A stretch of DNA of 64,000 bases from Nocardioides humilatus (GTDB lineage Bacteria; Actinomycetota; Actinomycetes; Propionibacteriales; Nocardioidaceae). Within the stretch, counting starts at the first letter, position 1. Every line of letters starts with the position of its first letter. Below the pieces are notes generated by a model. The model worked only from the letters and a program-made list of their open reading frames with translations, was not told where the DNA came from and searched no databases. The stretch lies in NCBI RefSeq assembly GCF_008373755.1, contig NZ_VUJV01000001.1, forward strand, positions 744,001 to 808,000, given 5' to 3'. A program made the position numbers and the translations under genes. Below, piece after piece: positions 62,144 to 64,000 of this stretch.

Positions 62144-63574
62144 TTGTCTTCCATCACGCTCCCCCGTGCTGAGGCCCGGACCGCCCGACCGGCGGTCAGG
62201 ACCTCGGCGACGGGCATCTACATCGTTCTGCTCGCCCAGCTCATGCTGGTGCTCGACTCCGCCGTGATGAACGTCGGACTCCCCCACATCGCGACCGACC
62301 TGAGCTTCGGCCCGGCATCGCTCTCGTGGGTCCTCAACGGCTACGCGCTGACCTTCGGCGGCCTGCTCCTCCTCGGCGGCCGGCTCGGCGACGTCCTCGG
62401 TCGCCTGACCGTCTTCTGGATCGGGCTCGCGATCTTCACCGTCTTCTCGCTCCTCGGCGGCCTCGCCACGGAGCCGTGGATGCTGATCACCGCCCGCGCC
62501 CTCCAGGGCGTCGGAGCGGCGATCGCTGCCCCCTCGGTCCTGGCCCTCATCACCACCAGTGCCCCCGACGAGGCGGCACGCAACCGGGCACTCGCCCTCT
62601 TCACCGCGGTCTCCTCCGGAGGCGCCGCGCTCGGCATGCTGCTGGGCGGTGTGCTCACCGACCTGCTGTCGTGGCGCTGGACCCTCTTCATCAACGTCCC
62701 CATCGGCCTCGCCGTCCTGCTGACGGTCCGGCAGTACGTCGCCGACACCCCGCGCCGCCCCGGCCGGTTCGACTTCGTCGGCGCCGCGAGTGCGACCGGT
62801 GCAGCGGTGGCGCTCGTGTGGACGCTCATCAAGGCACCCGAGCACGGTTGGGCCTCTGCGCCGACGATCGTCGGGTTCGCCCTGGCCGCCGTCCTGCTCG
62901 TCACGCTGTTCATCGCCGAAGCCCGCCACAGCCACCCGTTGCTCCGGCTCGGCCTGCTCCGCAGCCGCACCAGGATCGCGACGCTCGTCACGATGGCCGG
63001 CCTCTACGGCGGCATGCTGGCCACGTTCTTCTTGATGGTGCAGTACTTCGAGGACTACCTCGGCTACGGCCCGCTGCAGACCGGCTTCGCCTTCCTTCCC
63101 ATCCCGCTGAGCGTCTTCACGATGTCGCGGATCACCCCGCGGCTCGTCGCGCGCTTCCAGCAGGCGCCGATCATCCTCGTCGGCAGCGCAGGCGTCCTCG
63201 CCAGCTTCTTGTGGCTCACCCGGATCGACGCGGACACCACCTACTGGCCGGGTGTGTTCCCCGCGCTCCTGGTGATGGGCCTGAGCATGGGCGGCAGCTT
63301 CATGCCGATCACGTCGCTCGCGCTCAAGGGCGTCGAACCCGAGCACGCCGGCGCCGCCTCAGGGCTCCTGCAGACCATGCAGCAGCTGGGCGGGGCGGTC
63401 GGGCTCGCCGTGATCGCGTCGGTCTACGCGTCGCACGCTGAGCCCGGCGACTTCCTCGCCGGCGCACACGCAGGACTCACCGCAGCGGTCGTCATCGCGA
63501 CGATCGCTCTGGCGAGCAGCCTGTCGCTGATCGTGCGCAGGAAGGACTACTCGCCGACCGCTCTCGGCTTGTGA
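62144..63574 (+). CDS. DHA2-family (14-helix) MFS drug exporter
   Basis: 476 residues, TTG start with only a distant ACAGGA. DHA2 motifs: VLLAQLMLVLDSAVMNVGLPHIATDL (motif D1), LGGRLGDVLGR (motif A), GGAALGMLLGGVLTDLLSWRWTLFINVP (motif C and the DHA2 WRWxFxINxP signature). Proton-driven efflux of drugs or antibiotics expected, under the divergent TetR. Its 3' 28 nt overlap phoU. Confidence 0.95.
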   Translation: MSSITLPRAEARTARPAVRTSATGIYIVLLAQLMLVLDSAVMNVGLPHIATDLSFGPASLSWVLNGYALTFGGLLLLGGRLGDVLGRLTVFWIGLAIFTVFSLLGGLATEPWMLITARALQGVGAAIAAPSVLALITTSAPDEAARNRALALFTAVSSGGAALGMLLGGVLTDLLSWRWTLFINVPIGLAVLLTVRQYVADTPRRPGRFDFVGAASATGAAVALVWTLIKAPEHGWASAPTIVGFALAAVLLVTLFIAEARHSHPLLRLGLLRSRTRIATLVTMAGLYGGMLATFFLMVQYFEDYLGYGPLQTGFAFLPIPLSVFTMSRITPRLVARFQQAPIILVGSAGVLASFLWLTRIDADTTYWPGVFPALLVMGLSMGGSFMPITSLALKGVEPEHAGAASGLLQTMQQLGGAVGLAVIASVYASHAEPGDFLAGAHAGLTAAVVIATIALASSLSLIVRRKDYSPTALGL

Positions 63575-64000
63575 CCGGTGACGACGAAGACGATCCGGTT
63601 GGCGATCGACACCGCGTGGTCGGCGATCCGCTCGTAGTAACGGCCGAGGAGGGCCACGTCGACGGCGGCCTCGACCCCGTGGGTCCAGTCGTCGGAGAGG
63701 AGCTCGGCGAAGCTCTGGCGGCGCAGGCCGTCCATCTCCTCGTCGTCCTTGCCGAGCGCGATCGCGGCCTCGACGTCGCGACCGACGATCACCGACGAGA
63801 CCCGGCTGACCATGTCCTCGGCCACCGCGGCCATCTGGGCGATGGTCGGGCGGATCTCGTCGGGCACCGCGACGTCGGGCACCCGCAGTCGGGCGACCTT
63901 CGCGACGTGGACCGACAGGTCGCCCATCCGCTCGAGCTCGCTCACCATCCGGAGGGCGGCCACGACGGTCCGCAGGTCGCCGGCGACCGGCTGCTGGAGC
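63547..64000 (-). CDS. phoU: Phosphate-signalling complex protein PhoU, C-terminal part
   Basis: Open from 64000 to the stop at 63547; the N-terminus lies outside. PhoU helices with metal-site motifs are seen: VAGDLRTVVAALRMVSELERMGDLSVHVAKVA and the second repeat VALLGRYYERIADHAVSIANRIVFVVTG (ERxxDH). It links the Pst transporter to the phosphate two-component system. Confidence 0.95.
   Translation of the reverse strand, partial: LQQPVAGDLRTVVAALRMVSELERMGDLSVHVAKVARLRVPDVAVPDEIRPTIAQMAAVAEDMVSRVSSVIVGRDVEAAIALGKDDEEMDGLRRQSFAELLSDDWTHGVEAAVDVALLGRYYERIADHAVSIANRIVFVVTGHKPRAVGE

Overview
The window is high-GC actinobacterial chromosome. Many genes start with GTG or TTG, and several neighbours overlap as GTGA or ATGA. 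CarD, an LpqE-like lipoprotein, glmU-prs-rplY-pth and cysS-rlmB are present, with an XPB-type helicase and several DUF families typical of actinobacteria. Together with a dispersed GGTTTCGAGG-type repeat, this suggests Nocardioidaceae (Nocardioides or a relative). That placement is inference from gene content; no marker gene was compared.

Layout. 1-6.5 kb: start of an NCS2 purine permease (runs off the left edge), an MFS exporter with a missing ordinary start codon, its MarR regulator with a palindromic operator, a DUF2530 protein, a SecD-like lipoprotein, DUF3027, a second MFS protein, a cold-shock protein and an acetyltransferase. 6.5-15.4 kb: FHA protein, helicase-associated protein plus XPB helicase, DUF2087, chorismate mutase, HD hydrolase, DUF4031, GntR regulator, and an AlkB-like dioxygenase behind a perfect LexA box. 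15.4-24 kb: LemA and DUF2207, then cysQ, pth, rplY, prs and glmU, interrupted between rplY and prs by an oppositely oriented Orc/Cdc6-like AAA+ ATPase that has a four-half-site symmetric operator.

24-45.6 kb is an accessory-looking block rich in exported proteins: a LuxR regulator, an RTX protein, a secretory lipase, two TolB-propeller/RTX hybrid paralogues, another RTX protein, a BNR-propeller/Ig protein with a cationic helical tail, an ASH-domain protein and two unknown secreted proteins. No type I secretion genes are present, and the exported proteins carry Sec-type signal peptides, so they probably act outside the membrane or on the surface. Metabolic genes (saccharopine-dehydrogenase-like, MpaB-like, SDR, SRPBCC) are interspersed.

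45.6-64 kb is mostly housekeeping: an atypical tRNA-Gln(UUG), septum-formation-type protein, acyl-CoA dehydrogenase, metallophosphoesterase, rlmB, cysS, C39-like lipoprotein, SDR and molybdopterin oxidoreductase, ispF, hydrolase, orphan nirD, ispD, a degenerate IspD paralogue, carD, UbiA-family prenyltransferase, LpqE-like lipoprotein, gpmA, a TetR regulator divergent from a DHA2 exporter with two matched operators between them, and the C-terminal part of phoU running off the right edge. No CRISPR array, transposase, integrase or rRNA was seen, and no gene-free stretch exceeds 300 bases. The longest is the roughly 280-base prs/rplY gap, which holds a hairpin and the symmetric operator.
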